In this document: piece after piece, positions 25,643 to 36,083 of the stretch
Position numbering within the stretch: the stretch's first letter is position 1
How the letters are laid out: each line of letters starts with the position of its first letter
Assembly: GCA_963668435.2 (NCBI GenBank)
Contig: CAXXSC010000008.1
Location: 1,302,001-1,366,000, forward strand
Source: G963668435 sp963668435
GTDB taxonomy: Bacteria; Latescibacterota; Latescibacteria; Latescibacterales; Latescibacteraceae
DNA: 64,000 nucleotides
Direction of reading: 5' to 3'
Notes under the pieces: model-generated
What the model saw: the letters and a program-made list of their open reading frames with translations, nothing else
Databases searched by the model: none
What the model was told of the DNA's origin: nothing
Position numbers and translations under genes: made by a program

Positions 25643-27253
25643 TTACTCAATATCCGGAAGACCGAGACCATGATTCTGAAGCTCGGGCAAACGCGGCACA
25701 ATGCCGGAATTCGGATCAGCAGACTGGATCATCTTAGTTCCGGCGCTGTCGCTCGCCGCATAGATTGAACACAGATCACTGAACACATGCCGCTCGACAC
25801 CCTCAATATCGTGAAGGACCTCCGGCGCAAGCATACCGAGCCAGCGGCCGATGTCGCGTTTTTCCAGAGAATCGATATATTTTTCCGTCAGTTCGTTGGT
25901 CGAACGGAAATCGACACGCTTAAGGGTGCCTTTTCTCGCCTGAATGATCTTACCGGCATCGTGATCATGAAGAACACCGATAAAGAAACCTTTACCCTGC
26001 TCTTTTCCTGCCCACCAGCCGAAACTGCACATATACACGCTCATTACCAATAGCACCGCGACCCATATCCGTTCTCCGGTCTGCTCACGCCAGACAAAGG
26101 CCAGAGGGAGCACCATGAGGGGAATAACAGGCACGAGTTGACGGGCTCCGAGACTTTCGCCGGTGACAGGACAGGGGCTCAACGCGGCGATCAGCACGTG
26201 ATAAAGCAGAATAATGCCCACAATATAAGTTATACTGTGAAATTCATTACGCCACATGGAAAGCAGCCCCAGCGGTATTATCGAAACGAGCGGAAGGATA
26301 AAAACATAGCCCTGCGGACTACCCAGGATCATTGACCAGAGACCATAGAAAAGATTTCTGCCGCTATCCGGCGAATTGCCCGCAGTCAGATTATAGAGGC
26401 AGTCGCCGCGGGGAAAAGCAAGCCCCAGCATCGCGCCGGTAGTGATTTTTCCGATAACGAGGAAAACTATAAAGACAGTTATAAATCCGGCGGTGATCCC
26501 GATGGTGTTCCTGTCATGAAAGGAAAAACGGCCTCGATCGAGAATCAGAAGAAGAACATAAAGAATGATAACCACGGTAAGCGATGGCATGAAAAACAGG
26601 AGAAGCCCTGAGCATATCCCGCTGAGCGTATAAAACACCCATTCGTGCTGTGAGAACATGCCCTTGACGAAAAACAATATTGAAAGAAGCAGCATGAGCT
26701 GTGCGGCGCTCTCACCAAATGCGCTCGATGCATAGAAAATATTCGGTGTGGCAAACGCGAGAATAAGCGTACAGGCAACTGCTATTTGGTATTCAACGAG
26801 CTCAAGCATCAGGAAGAAGAAAACAAGCGCGGAGGCCCAGACAATGAAAGCGTTGGCGATGAAAATTCCACGCTCATCCCATCGGGCCACGAAAGGCGCC
26901 GCAATAAAGGAAAAACCTATGGGGTTGTTTCGAGCGAAAGAATCGGGAGAGCTTATATCACCCTCGACAATATCTTTCGAGATAGAGTAATTTACCCATT
27001 CATGCATGCGGAACGGCGGATAGTTCTCCGAGAACACCTCGCTGTCCTCGGCAAACGGTGTAACAACGGGATAGGCTGGGTAAAAGATGAAATTCATGGT
27101 AAGATAGACAACGAGAATCAGCGCCGACATGCCGACAATAATCGCCAGACGCAACGTGCTGATCACATGCGGCGACATCATCATGTCGACCAGGGCAAGA
27201 TCTTCCTCGGGCGAACGTGTAACGCCGAACCATTTTTTTCCTTTGTTTGACAT
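25643..27253 (-). CDS. Polytopic membrane protein, GT-C glycosyltransferase-like
   Basis: About 536 residues starting at MSNKGKKWF (27253); an in-frame start at 27331 lacks support. After the first membrane segment there is an acidic extracytoplasmic loop with EDSEVFSENYPPF and an RNNPIGFSF stretch, then ten or more hydrophobic helices, then a soluble C-terminal tail of about 110 residues. This layout resembles the dolichyl/polyprenyl-phosphate-sugar dependent GT-C enzymes such as the PMT and ArnT groups, where acidic residues in the first loop are catalytic. No export or lipid-sugar genes adjoin it, so the acceptor is unknown. A transporter cannot be fully excluded. Confidence 0.6.
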   Translation of the reverse strand: MSNKGKKWFGVTRSPEEDLALVDMMMSPHVISTLRLAIIVGMSALILVVYLTMNFIFYPAYPVVTPFAEDSEVFSENYPPFRMHEWVNYSISKDIVEGDISSPDSFARNNPIGFSFIAAPFVARWDERGIFIANAFIVWASALVFFFLMLELVEYQIAVACTLILAFATPNIFYASSAFGESAAQLMLLLSILFFVKGMFSQHEWVFYTLSGICSGLLLFFMPSLTVVIILYVLLLILDRGRFSFHDRNTIGITAGFITVFIVFLVIGKITTGAMLGLAFPRGDCLYNLTAGNSPDSGRNLFYGLWSMILGSPQGYVFILPLVSIIPLGLLSMWRNEFHSITYIVGIILLYHVLIAALSPCPVTGESLGARQLVPVIPLMVLPLAFVWREQTGERIWVAVLLVMSVYMCSFGWWAGKEQGKGFFIGVLHDHDAGKIIQARKGTLKRVDFRSTNELTEKYIDSLEKRDIGRWLGMLAPEVLHDIEGVERHVFSDLCSIYAASDSAGTKMIQSADPNSGIVPRLPELQNHGLGLPDIE

Positions 27254-27416
27254 AGCGGAAACCGTATTATAATATGATCGACGTGGCGATTCAGCCGGAC
27301 AGACCACCGTTGAACGTGTTAAAAAAAGCATCTGTTTTTTTATGATAATACATCATTTCATTCCATACAACGAGTTTTCTGAATCAGGATTCTGACATTT
27401 ATGTAAGGAGAGGACA

Positions 27417-30400
27417 ATGAAAGTCAGTTACTACCTGTCACAGCAACACTGGAAATTTCTTACCGTTCTTATGCTCATGCTTACCGCAATAATGCCGATG
27501 ACGGCGATTGCGGACGGCAACGGGCTGTTGTTTTATCTCTCGGGCGAAAACGGTTTCGATGCCGATTACGCCGCAGGCGACCCGGTCGCCAACGTTGTCA
27601 GCAGGGTCGAAATCGTCCCGGACGGCGTCAAAGGAAAAGGCATTCAGTGCAACGACTCCCAGCTTCTTGCCTATGAAGCGCCCGGGAACGTTTACGCCCA
27701 GCGCGGAACGCTCTCATTCTTCTGGCGCGGCAGAACAGAGGTCGGTGAAACACCGTTCCCGATTTTCCGCGTCGGTTACGCCGACCACTCCAGCTGGGAC
27801 CTTGTCTGGCTGAGGCTCGACTGGAACGGTTCCGGATTCGAGGGTTTCGTCACAGACATCAACCTTGCACGCCCACGCCTGTCCTGCAAAATGGACCCGC
27901 CTGCAGCCGACAAATGGACCCATCTCGCCATGAGCTGGGATGAAACTGTCGGCGTCCGCCTTTATGTCGACGGCCGCATGGTGGCAAAACACGATACGAC
28001 CGTGGTGCTCGATGCCGGTCTCGATCAGTTCGGACCGCACTCCCGTATTATCAGCCCTTACCAGGTTCAGAGCTTGTACAACTATCTTCGTGGCGGCGAT
28101 ATCGACGAACTCTGTTTCTTCGACCACATGCTCAACGACGGCGAGGTCGGCAAACTTGCCTCGAAAACAAGCCCGCTCACGCTCGAAACCAGCCCGGTCA
28201 GCCGCGCTCTCAGCAGCAACCGGTTCAATGACGAATGGCTGCTCCGTTACGGCTGGAACCGCGACGGTGACATGCCGCCCTATCTCGAAAGCGCATCCAC
28301 ACGCATCAAGAAAGTCGAAGTCCACGATATCTACGATATCAAGCAGTGGATGTTCAAGGGTGGCGACGGCATCAGGGAAACCACCTGGCCCTATCCCTAT
28401 AACATGTCCCGCATCATCGGCCGCGAAGATTATTTCATGATCCCGGACTGGAACTGCTATTCGATCTCCGGTAAAAAGGTGACATTCAACCTGCCTGACG
28501 AGCCCTGGAACCATGTCGAGATATCCGGTGCCGCCGAGGGCAACCTCTCGTTCCACGAATTCGAAAAGGAAACGGCCGACGGCAAGAACACCTGGCTCGA
28601 CCACCGTCCCGCCGATCAGGAGCGGACATTCCACCGCATGGCTGACACGCGTGTCGGCGGCAAACTCCAGTTCACCAACGATATCATCGAGGCGCCCATC
28701 GGCGAACTCGGCGTCTATAATGTCGAATCCGGCCTGGAGCCTGTCGGTAAAGTCAAGCTCAGCTACCGTCTGAACGCCTCCGCCGCGGCAGACAATCCGA
28801 CACTCGAGGAGCTCAACGCTTTCATCGAGGGCCGCTATATGCCCGATGAGCGCCAGTATGTTGTGGCGCTGCCCTCGGGAGCGTACCAGAAACCGAAAAC
28901 GGAAACAGTCGACAATCCAATGCCAATTGTCCACGCACTCATCCCGTTCGAGTTCAGGAAAGGCAAACAGAACCAGCTGTCCACCCGTTTTTCATATACC
29001 TGGGAGAACATGTATCACGGTTTCGATGGTATCGCTGTCGACATCCCGGCGCTTGACCTGCCCGCGCTCGATGACGGTCTCATTCCCATCAATATCCGCA
29101 TAATGGACCCGGTCTGGCCCGCACGCACCATGCTCGATGTCAATGTCTCGGTCAAGCCGGGCGAAGCGAGAACAGTCTGGCTCGACACGCGCGACCGCAT
29201 GCTGCCCAACGGCCGCAGTCTCTACATGACATTAGCAAGCAGCGCCCCCGGTTTCGGCCCCTCGGTGCTCAACGGCGCGGCAATACGGCTCGTGTTCAAC
29301 GATCGTCATAAAGCCATCGCCGAAGAGGAAATCGACCGTTTCACACAGGTCCGCGACAATCTCTGCAACATGGTCGAGGAAAATCCCAACTCGAAGAAAC
29401 TCCGCATGTACGCCCGATACAGCGAGGACATGACACAGCTCCTCAGGGTCAATCCCGATAATGAGATCGGACGTATCCACTGGGTCAGGCAGAACGGGGA
29501 GCAGGGCTGGCCCGATTTCGAGCAGCCGAAAGCTCCCGCCGGTATCCCGCTATGGGCATTCAGGCAGGTGGAGAACCTTCGCCAGATCAACGATATCCTT
29601 ACATGGTGGATAGACGAACGCCAGATCGAAAACGGTGAGTTCGGCGGCGGTCTTTCCGATGACGGCGACATGACCAACCAGTTCCCGGGACCGGCTCTTA
29701 TGGGCGCGGAACCGGACAAATACCGCGAGTCGCTTTTGAGCCTTCTCGACGCGTACTATGACCAGGGGCTGTTCACCGACGGTCTCTCGACCATTGTCAC
29801 CGACGAGCTTCACACCTACGAGGAGGGCATCAACGTACTCCCGCAGGCAATGCTGGTTGATTACGGCAATCCGGAAACTGTCGAGCGCCTGATGGAAACA
29901 GCAAGCGCCTATGACCGTATCACGGGAATCAACGACCACGGCAAACGTCAGATCAAGTCCATCTTTTTCGGCGGCCCGAAAGTCTATTGCGAGGGTCTCT
30001 GGGCCAAATCGCGCCCCTACTCAAGCCTCATCCTGCATCCGGGTTTCTCCCTGGTGGAGTTCAACGGCCATCCCGCGACGAAAAAACTCATAGTCGAGGT
30101 GGCGGACGGTATCCTGGACCAGCGCCACAAGGACGCCAACGGCAACTACAGCACTACAGCTGAAATCCTCTTCCCGAGCGGCGAGGGAATCGGCTCGAGA
30201 CTCGGCTCCGGCATTTACGTCCTCTGGGCAGCATGGCGCTGGACTGGCGACGACAAGTATCTCCTGCCGATCAAAGACGACTGCAACCGCGGGAGTTTCT
30301 CAAGTCTGCTGAATCTCTGCGGCAATGTCATCGACACCGTTGACAAACGCAAAAATTGGGGACCGAGAATCGCCGAAATGGCATCACCCGGCAGCCACGC

Positions 30401-31247
30401 GTTCTATCGCCATGTCGCATGGCAGATGACCGGCGACAAGACTTATCTCGAACAGCTCTATGCCGACCAGATCCAGGAAAACGCACAGCGCAAATTCCTC
30501 AACACCGAGGCACACTGGTGGATCGACCGTATCTACGCCCAGAGCAGAGAGATGCAGCGCGCACGTCTCGGCGGCATCGCCCTCTGGCGCAACTATCTCT
30601 ATCCCGGCCACGCGGTCAGCTGGAAATTCGAGGCACCCGCGAGCTTTGAAAGCATGGCGATCCTTATTCCGAACGCCACCGAGGGTGAGATGAAAATCAT
30701 AGCCTACAACCTCGATTCGACACCGGTAACCGCTGTCATGACCGGCTGGGATATTCAGTCCGGGCGCTGGAATATCACCCAGGGCATCGATACTGACGGC
30801 GATGACAGCGCTGACACTAACATCGAAAAACGCCGCGAACAGTTCGAGCGCACGAAGGAGCTGACGTTCACGTTCCCGCCGCGCCAGACCACAGTGATCA
30901 CAATGAAATGCGGCAAAAAAGGGAAATCATACTGGAGCCGCCCCGACCTCGGTATCAGCGCGAAGGATGTTGTGCTGAAAGACCGTGCCGTCGAGGTAAC
31001 CGTTCACAGCATCGGATCTGTCCCTGCACCGGCAAGCACTGTGGCGCTTTGCGCGGTTGACGGCACCGTGATCGCGGAAACAGAGATCCCGGCGCTTGAC
31101 GCACCGCTGGATTTCAAACCGAAAACGGCGACGGTCACATTGGCCATTCCCGCGGGCACAAAGCCTGCCGGGCTGTCAGTCTCCATTGACAATGCAGAAA
31201 AAATCCTGGAAATCACTAAACGAAACAACAGGATAACCGTCAAATAA
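27417..31247 (+). CDS. Large secreted LamG / toroid / CARDB-like protein (paralogue 1)
   Basis: The 1,276-residue protein has a signal peptide (hydrophobic about 14-31, ending TAIADG) and an AAGGAGAGG ribosome-binding site. Residues about 35-255 form a LamG/concanavalin-like jelly roll, with WTHLAMSWDETVGVRLYVDG as the clearest part. The middle has a beta-rich portion and then about 700-1080 a helix-rich region with conserved aromatic and acidic residues (EFGGGLSDDGDMTNQFPG, WWIDRIYAQSREMQRARLGG), as in alpha/alpha-toroid glycosidases and lyases. The last about 110 residues look like a CARDB/Ig adhesive domain. The next gene encodes a paralogue of the same architecture. Probably a polysaccharide-active enzyme; no known catalytic family is recognised. 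Confidence 0.72.
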   Translation: MKVSYYLSQQHWKFLTVLMLMLTAIMPMTAIADGNGLLFYLSGENGFDADYAAGDPVANVVSRVEIVPDGVKGKGIQCNDSQLLAYEAPGNVYAQRGTLSFFWRGRTEVGETPFPIFRVGYADHSSWDLVWLRLDWNGSGFEGFVTDINLARPRLSCKMDPPAADKWTHLAMSWDETVGVRLYVDGRMVAKHDTTVVLDAGLDQFGPHSRIISPYQVQSLYNYLRGGDIDELCFFDHMLNDGEVGKLASKTSPLTLETSPVSRALSSNRFNDEWLLRYGWNRDGDMPPYLESASTRIKKVEVHDIYDIKQWMFKGGDGIRETTWPYPYNMSRIIGREDYFMIPDWNCYSISGKKVTFNLPDEPWNHVEISGAAEGNLSFHEFEKETADGKNTWLDHRPADQERTFHRMADTRVGGKLQFTNDIIEAPIGELGVYNVESGLEPVGKVKLSYRLNASAAADNPTLEELNAFIEGRYMPDERQYVVALPSGAYQKPKTETVDNPMPIVHALIPFEFRKGKQNQLSTRFSYTWENMYHGFDGIAVDIPALDLPALDDGLIPINIRIMDPVWPARTMLDVNVSVKPGEARTVWLDTRDRMLPNGRSLYMTLASSAPGFGPSVLNGAAIRLVFNDRHKAIAEEEIDRFTQVRDNLCNMVEENPNSKKLRMYARYSEDMTQLLRVNPDNEIGRIHWVRQNGEQGWPDFEQPKAPAGIPLWAFRQVENLRQINDILTWWIDERQIENGEFGGGLSDDGDMTNQFPGPALMGAEPDKYRESLLSLLDAYYDQGLFTDGLSTIVTDELHTYEEGINVLPQAMLVDYGNPETVERLMETASAYDRITGINDHGKRQIKSIFFGGPKVYCEGLWAKSRPYSSLILHPGFSLVEFNGHPATKKLIVEVADGILDQRHKDANGNYSTTAEILFPSGEGIGSRLGSGIYVLWAAWRWTGDDKYLLPIKDDCNRGSFSSLLNLCGNVIDTVDKRKNWGPRIAEMASPGSHAFYRHVAWQMTGDKTYLEQLYADQIQENAQRKFLNTEAHWWIDRIYAQSREMQRARLGGIALWRNYLYPGHAVSWKFEAPASFESMAILIPNATEGEMKIIAYNLDSTPVTAVMTGWDIQSGRWNITQGIDTDGDDSADTNIEKRREQFERTKELTFTFPPRQTTVITMKCGKKGKSYWSRPDLGISAKDVVLKDRAVEVTVHSIGSVPAPASTVALCAVDGTVIAETEIPALDAPLDFKPKTATVTLAIPAGTKPAGLSVSIDNAEKILEITKRNNRITVK

Positions 31248-31264
31248 ATAAGCGGCAAACACCA

Positions 31265-31303
31265 TACGCCATGTCCGTCGCTGAGTGTGACGGGCATGGC
31301 GTA
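31265..31303 (+). terminator. Hairpin after the first LamG gene
   Basis: A 15-base arm (31265-31279) pairs with 31289-31303 with a single mismatch and a 9-base loop. No T-run follows. The remaining gap 31304-31580 before the second paralogue shows no gene or clear signal. Confidence 0.5.
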
Positions 31304-31589
31304 ATTACAGGCGGCACGGAATTCTTAGAGGGCAGCTCTGATAATTCGCTAAACAAGAGCGATTTTTCAGTGATCTGACACGACAATGGAAGTGACGACT
31401 TATCAAGAGGATACGTCACACTTTCATGGACGCGGTCAGGTACTGAAAGCTATGCCCACCGGAAAAATGGGAATGAACTACCCCGGAGTAAACTCCGAGG
31501 GATTATTTCGTTTAATAGAGACGCCCGGGAACCTTAGCCCGTCATGCCGGTGTTGTTTCAAAGGAATTGATACTCGAAACGAGGGATGT

Positions 31590-34500
31590 ATGAAACGACT
31601 ATCGATAGCAGTTACAATGGCTTTCACCCTGTTCATGTCCGTGTACGCCTGCGCACAGCAGGATAGCGAACTGTTCCGTCTCTCGTTCGAGAATTTCAAC
31701 TTCCTTGAGGACGAGTATGTCCAGCGCTCGGGATTCAAGACCGCCGAGGATCGCGGACTGGAGCTTGTTGAGGGCCGCTACGGTCAGGCGCTGCTACTGA
31801 AAAAGAACAACCGTTTCGGGCAGCTCGACGAGATGACCGGCACCGACCTCGACCTTGCCACGGCAGTCGCATTCAACACCCGTCACCGCATGGACCAGTG
31901 GGATGTCTACAATGAGCCGTTTTTCTGGGGATTCGGCAAGTGCAGCACGAAAAGCGGTGCGGTCGCGTTCTGGATCAAGGGTGATATCAGCGAGGGCATG
32001 CTGTTCGAACAGTCTGCAATGGCCTGGGGCCGCAAAGAAAAATTTCTCATCGCCATCACGATCAACGAAAACAAACAGCTTGGCGCCTATCTCACCGACT
32101 CCCGCTATGTCCGTCATGAAATCACAGGCGGTAACGCATGGAATCCCACGGAATGGAACCATGTCGTCCTCAACTGGGACATGGCGAACGGGCTCGAACT
32201 TTTCCTGAACGGCCGCTCGGTCGCCAGCTCATGGGGCAGCGACTCGTGGTGGGAAACACCGCTCCCGGGGCTCTTTCACCTTCCCATGCCGCACGTGGCC
32301 TATGACGAGTTCGCTTTATACGGGCACCCTCTCGACATAAAAGATATAGCATCACTCATGGAGTTTGACAGGCTCCCCGAAGGCCGTGAAACACCAGCAC
32401 GAACCATCGAGGAACGAGGCCGCGTGGCATCTGCGCTCGGTCTCACCTATGCCCTGTCCCTTCCGGCGGCAACACCTTACAGCGGCAGCAAAACGCTTGT
32501 ATTTAAAGAGATTGACCCCACACATTGCGGAGATGAGAACATTCCCGGATTGTTCTGCCGCGATGGACGCTATGAACTTGCCTGGCCGCATCAGATCGCG
32601 ACATTCACCATCATTCCCGGCGATGCCGATTTCCAGGCGGAAAAACTCGAAATCGAAACAGCACCCGACACACCGTTTAACTACATCACTCTCGAGGGCA
32701 ACACCAACGGCCTTCCCACGGCGTTTTTCGATGCCGAACGCAAAGGCGATACATTCACGGGCGTACCGTTTTTCGATATCGTGCAGAACGGCGGATTTTT
32801 CTTCGGCACATCGGTCGAACGCAAAGCACACCGCCGATTCACTCTGCCCTTTGTCAAAGGCTATGGCGCACCGGGCGAGTTCGAGGGCGATGTCAGGCTT
32901 CCGCTCACCGGCGAAACACGCCTGCACGAAATCGGGCTTTTCGATGTCACCGAAAGTAATATCAGAGCCGAGGCAAACGATATCCGTTTCGACTTTACAG
33001 GTGTTGCCGAAAGCGCCCTGTCCGGCAAAAGCGGGAAGTCTCTGCTCTCAACCTCCTCCGCAGGAAGCCGCCGTATATTGACAACAGGCGTGGCGGAACA
33101 CTCGGAAAAGGCGCAGTGGCATGCCAGCGGCTATCTTGAGCGAATGAATATCATGCTACACGGCATTCCCGCCAAAACAGCGGTCAAGGGCATCCTGCTC
33201 GATCTCAGGATCAGGACAAAAACGCCTGAGGATATCCTGCTTGTCAGGCTCCACGACCCGGCCCTCCCGCACCGTATCTGGACACATGCCGAGCTGAAAC
33301 TCAGGAATTTCGAGACAGCGAACGGCGGCCAGCTCAGGGTTTATCTCGAAGCCCCGGCGTTCATACTCGGTGAAAACGATACGGTCTGGATCGATATCTC
33401 GACACTCGATAACGCCGAAATCCGCACGGGAAACGCCGATAATAAAAGCGGAATCCTCCTGAAAACAACCACGTTCGACAAAGCGAAAACCGCTTACGAG
33501 GCGAAAGCCATCCTGCCCGCGCAGGCGGAGTTCACCAAGGCCTACCACCACCGTCCCTGGATTTTCGAAAAAAGCTGGCCGGATATCGACAATCCGCGTT
33601 CGCTTGGCGGCCAGTTCGATTCGGTCATGCCCGCGCTTGCCGTACAGCGTATTCTGCCTGATTCATTCCTCGCAGGATTTTATGCCGACTGGGCCACTGA
33701 AAAATATTACTGGGGCGGTTACAGCAATCCCGAAAAGAATTTCCCGATCAAAGCTATCGAAATCCCGAACGGTGTTCCCCGTTGGGCATGGCTTCAGAAA
33801 CGAATGCAGGATTTCCGGTACCGCGTGACCGATTTCCTTATCGAAAACCAGCAGTCGGACGGCCAGATATGGGGCGGCTGGAACGATGACACGCTGATTC
33901 TCAGGGGACGGCCCGATCTGCCGCTCGACGGCAATGAAGGTGCGAAAAACATGTATCTCAAGGTTTACGAAGGGCTGGACAGAACACGGATATTCGAGGA
34001 CGGATTCTGTCAGATTCATCCGATAGACAACCTTCACAACGGCGACTTTGTCCGCGAGCGTTTCCGCGCGGTGCTTTTCAACCTGGGCGATCCTGTCATT
34101 TTCCGACGGGCGATGCGGACTGCATGGCGCTGGAAACAGCCGTTCCAGACTCCTTACAACTGGGGCAACGGCAAGCCTTTCATGTTCGCAAAGAACATCC
34201 TCGATTGGTATTGGGGCAAAAACGTGCCGCACCAAGCATGGCAGTCGCCGGCGCCCGAAAAAATCGACGCGGATCTCTCGCGTGCGGTATCATATATGGA
34301 CGAGAACATGTACCACCGCTACACAAGCGCCCGTGTCCATACCGACAACAATACGATATTCAATGAATCGGTGGTGAAAAACATGATCCTCGGAGGCGAT
34401 GCTAGCGCCAGTATTTCAGTCGCATGGCCTTCCGGCGGCGGCAAAGATATGGCCCGCTGGGTGACCTATGCCGACAGCACAAACCTTACGTGCAAAATCT

Positions 34501-35030
34501 ATTCATTCGACAAGAACCCGCGCAATCTCACCGCCCGTCTCTGCCGCATCGAGTACGGCGATTATATCATTACCCTGAGCGAGGATAACGGCGGCACACC
34601 GGGCAAGGAACTTTTCTCCACGAAAAAACGGCTCAGGCGTTTCGACACCTTTAACGTTTCCATACCGCCTGAAAAGGAAGTGCTTCTGACAGTCAAACAG
34701 CGGAAACGCCGGAAAGAACCGGAACAGCTCCCTGACCTTGCAGTGGCCGCGGAGGATTGTCACAGGGAAAACAACACTCTCGCCATCAGGATCTGTAATG
34801 TCGGCGACGGCTGGTCGAAGAAATCCACTGTCCTTGTGCTCAACGCCGAGGGAAAAAAAGAAGGGACCGCGAAACTTGAGGAAATCGACCCTTCCGATGA
34901 TTTCGTGATCAAATACCGCTGGGTGGAAATCAACGATCTGCCGAGAACAGGGGCGCTGACAGTCGTTATCGATCCCGGAGATAAAATCACGGAAATATTC
35001 GAGGGCAACAACAGCGCTGTTGTTGAATAG
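31590..35030 (+). CDS. Large secreted LamG / toroid / CARDB-like protein (paralogue 2)
   Basis: The 1,146-residue protein starts at MKRLSIAVTM with a signal peptide ending YACAQQ; GAGGGA at 31581-31586 supports this ATG, and an in-frame ATG at 31386 would add 68 residues before the signal. An N-terminal LamG-like domain (about 20-260) includes WNHVVLNWDMANGLELFLNG. The centre parallels paralogue 1: IPNGVPRWAWLQKRMQDFRY matches IPLWAFRQVENLRQINDI, and QSDGQIWGGWNDDT matches ENGEFGGGLSDDGD. The C-terminus (about 1040-1146) is a CARDB-like domain ending EIFEGNNSAVVE. The shared acidic-aromatic segments are candidate active-site residues. Confidence 0.72.
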   Translation: MKRLSIAVTMAFTLFMSVYACAQQDSELFRLSFENFNFLEDEYVQRSGFKTAEDRGLELVEGRYGQALLLKKNNRFGQLDEMTGTDLDLATAVAFNTRHRMDQWDVYNEPFFWGFGKCSTKSGAVAFWIKGDISEGMLFEQSAMAWGRKEKFLIAITINENKQLGAYLTDSRYVRHEITGGNAWNPTEWNHVVLNWDMANGLELFLNGRSVASSWGSDSWWETPLPGLFHLPMPHVAYDEFALYGHPLDIKDIASLMEFDRLPEGRETPARTIEERGRVASALGLTYALSLPAATPYSGSKTLVFKEIDPTHCGDENIPGLFCRDGRYELAWPHQIATFTIIPGDADFQAEKLEIETAPDTPFNYITLEGNTNGLPTAFFDAERKGDTFTGVPFFDIVQNGGFFFGTSVERKAHRRFTLPFVKGYGAPGEFEGDVRLPLTGETRLHEIGLFDVTESNIRAEANDIRFDFTGVAESALSGKSGKSLLSTSSAGSRRILTTGVAEHSEKAQWHASGYLERMNIMLHGIPAKTAVKGILLDLRIRTKTPEDILLVRLHDPALPHRIWTHAELKLRNFETANGGQLRVYLEAPAFILGENDTVWIDISTLDNAEIRTGNADNKSGILLKTTTFDKAKTAYEAKAILPAQAEFTKAYHHRPWIFEKSWPDIDNPRSLGGQFDSVMPALAVQRILPDSFLAGFYADWATEKYYWGGYSNPEKNFPIKAIEIPNGVPRWAWLQKRMQDFRYRVTDFLIENQQSDGQIWGGWNDDTLILRGRPDLPLDGNEGAKNMYLKVYEGLDRTRIFEDGFCQIHPIDNLHNGDFVRERFRAVLFNLGDPVIFRRAMRTAWRWKQPFQTPYNWGNGKPFMFAKNILDWYWGKNVPHQAWQSPAPEKIDADLSRAVSYMDENMYHRYTSARVHTDNNTIFNESVVKNMILGGDASASISVAWPSGGGKDMARWVTYADSTNLTCKIYSFDKNPRNLTARLCRIEYGDYIITLSEDNGGTPGKELFSTKKRLRRFDTFNVSIPPEKEVLLTVKQRKRRKEPEQLPDLAVAAEDCHRENNTLAIRICNVGDGWSKKSTVLVLNAEGKKEGTAKLEEIDPSDDFVIKYRWVEINDLPRTGALTVVIDPGDKITEIFEGNNSAVVE

Positions 35031-35075
35031 CATAGACATCGTAAAAAATGCGGTCTCTGAAACAAAATTGCATGG

Positions 35076-35107
35076 AAAAGGGCAGGATAGTCAATCCCGC
35101 CCTTTTT
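35076..35107. terminator. Terminator between convergent genes
   Basis: AAAAGGGC (35076-35083) pairs with GCCCTTTT (35099-35106), with GGAT/ATCC pairing inside (35085-35088 with 35094-35097). A T-run on the plus side and A-run on the minus side let it serve both the LamG paralogue and the SDR gene. Confidence 0.85.
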
Positions 35108-35132
35108 CATTTTCCACTGCCGCAGCCATCTC

Positions 35133-35918
35133 TCAATCGGCGTTCGGACGGTTGGTTGCCATATGCCTTCCACCGTCGACGCTGAGCAGTGTGCCGGTAA
35201 TCCATGAGCTCTGTTCCGAGGCGAAAAACAGTGCGGCATCGGCGATATCTTTCGGTTTGCCGTTGCGCTGCATTGGATGGAGTGTGCGGAGGCCCTCGTA
35301 AAATTCCGGGATATTTTCCTTACCCATGATGGGCCAGGCAAGCTCGGTATCCTCCACCAGCGCCGGAAGAATGCAGTTCACCCGTATCTGTTCGGCGGCA
35401 AACTCCATCGCCATAACCTGCGAGAGCACCTGCATAGCCGCTTTCGAGGCACAGTAGACCCCGGCTCCGGGAAATGACTTTATCCCTGCAATCGAGGAAA
35501 TATTTATGATCGATCCTCCCCCCTGTTTCAGCATGAAAGGTGCGGCATTGACCATCAGTCGCCAGGGAGCGTAGGTGTTGGTCCTCATCATCAGGTCCCA
35601 TTCCTCCAGCGGTGTTTCCGAAAGTGACGCAAAGCGCATAACACCGGCATTGTTGACAAGAATATCGGGATTTCCCGCTGTTTGGGCAGTCTTTTCGAGT
35701 AAGGCCTTTATCTGTGCCTCGTCGGTGATATCGGTGCTGACAGCAAGGACACGCCCGCCGTCTTCAGCGATGATCGCCGCACTTTCCTCCAGCTTGTCGG
35801 CACGTCGCCCGGCAAGTACGACAAATGCCCCCTCCTGGTGAAAACGTTTTGCGATACTGCGCCCAATACCTGTTCCCGCGCCAGTGACAATCGCGGTTTT
35901 TCCCGTTAACTGGCCCAT
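35133..35918 (-). CDS. Short-chain dehydrogenase/reductase
   Basis: Classical SDR of 261 residues. The cofactor motif TGAGTGIG is at 12-19, NNAG at 89-92, the catalytic serine near 141-142 and YCASK with Tyr155 and Lys159. Arg38/Arg39 after the second strand favours NADP. The C-terminal ITGTLLSVDGGRHM pattern is standard for the FabG-like group. Substrate cannot be read from sequence. It faces the LamG genes across a shared terminator and is divergent from the MurI-like lipoprotein gene. Confidence 0.88.
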   Translation of the reverse strand: MGQLTGKTAIVTGAGTGIGRSIAKRFHQEGAFVVLAGRRADKLEESAAIIAEDGGRVLAVSTDITDEAQIKALLEKTAQTAGNPDILVNNAGVMRFASLSETPLEEWDLMMRTNTYAPWRLMVNAAPFMLKQGGGSIINISSIAGIKSFPGAGVYCASKAAMQVLSQVMAMEFAAEQIRVNCILPALVEDTELAWPIMGKENIPEFYEGLRTLHPMQRNGKPKDIADAALFFASEQSSWITGTLLSVDGGRHMATNRPNAD

Positions 35919-36083
35919 AAAAACCTCCCGGGTGAAATCGGTTTATTTTGACAGATTGCACTCTAACATGACATGCCGTCATGAGTGTTGCCAGAAAAAG
36001 GTGGGATTTTATGCCCCTGATTTGTAAATTACAGGGGATCGTACGGAAAGCAAACGTTAATTCCTGACATACGGGGTTCAAGC

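Noticed and set aside
27714..28934. Open frame of about 400 codons opposite the first LamG gene
   Set aside because: No start signals and no recognisable domains, and it lies entirely inside a gene with signal peptide and ribosome-binding site.
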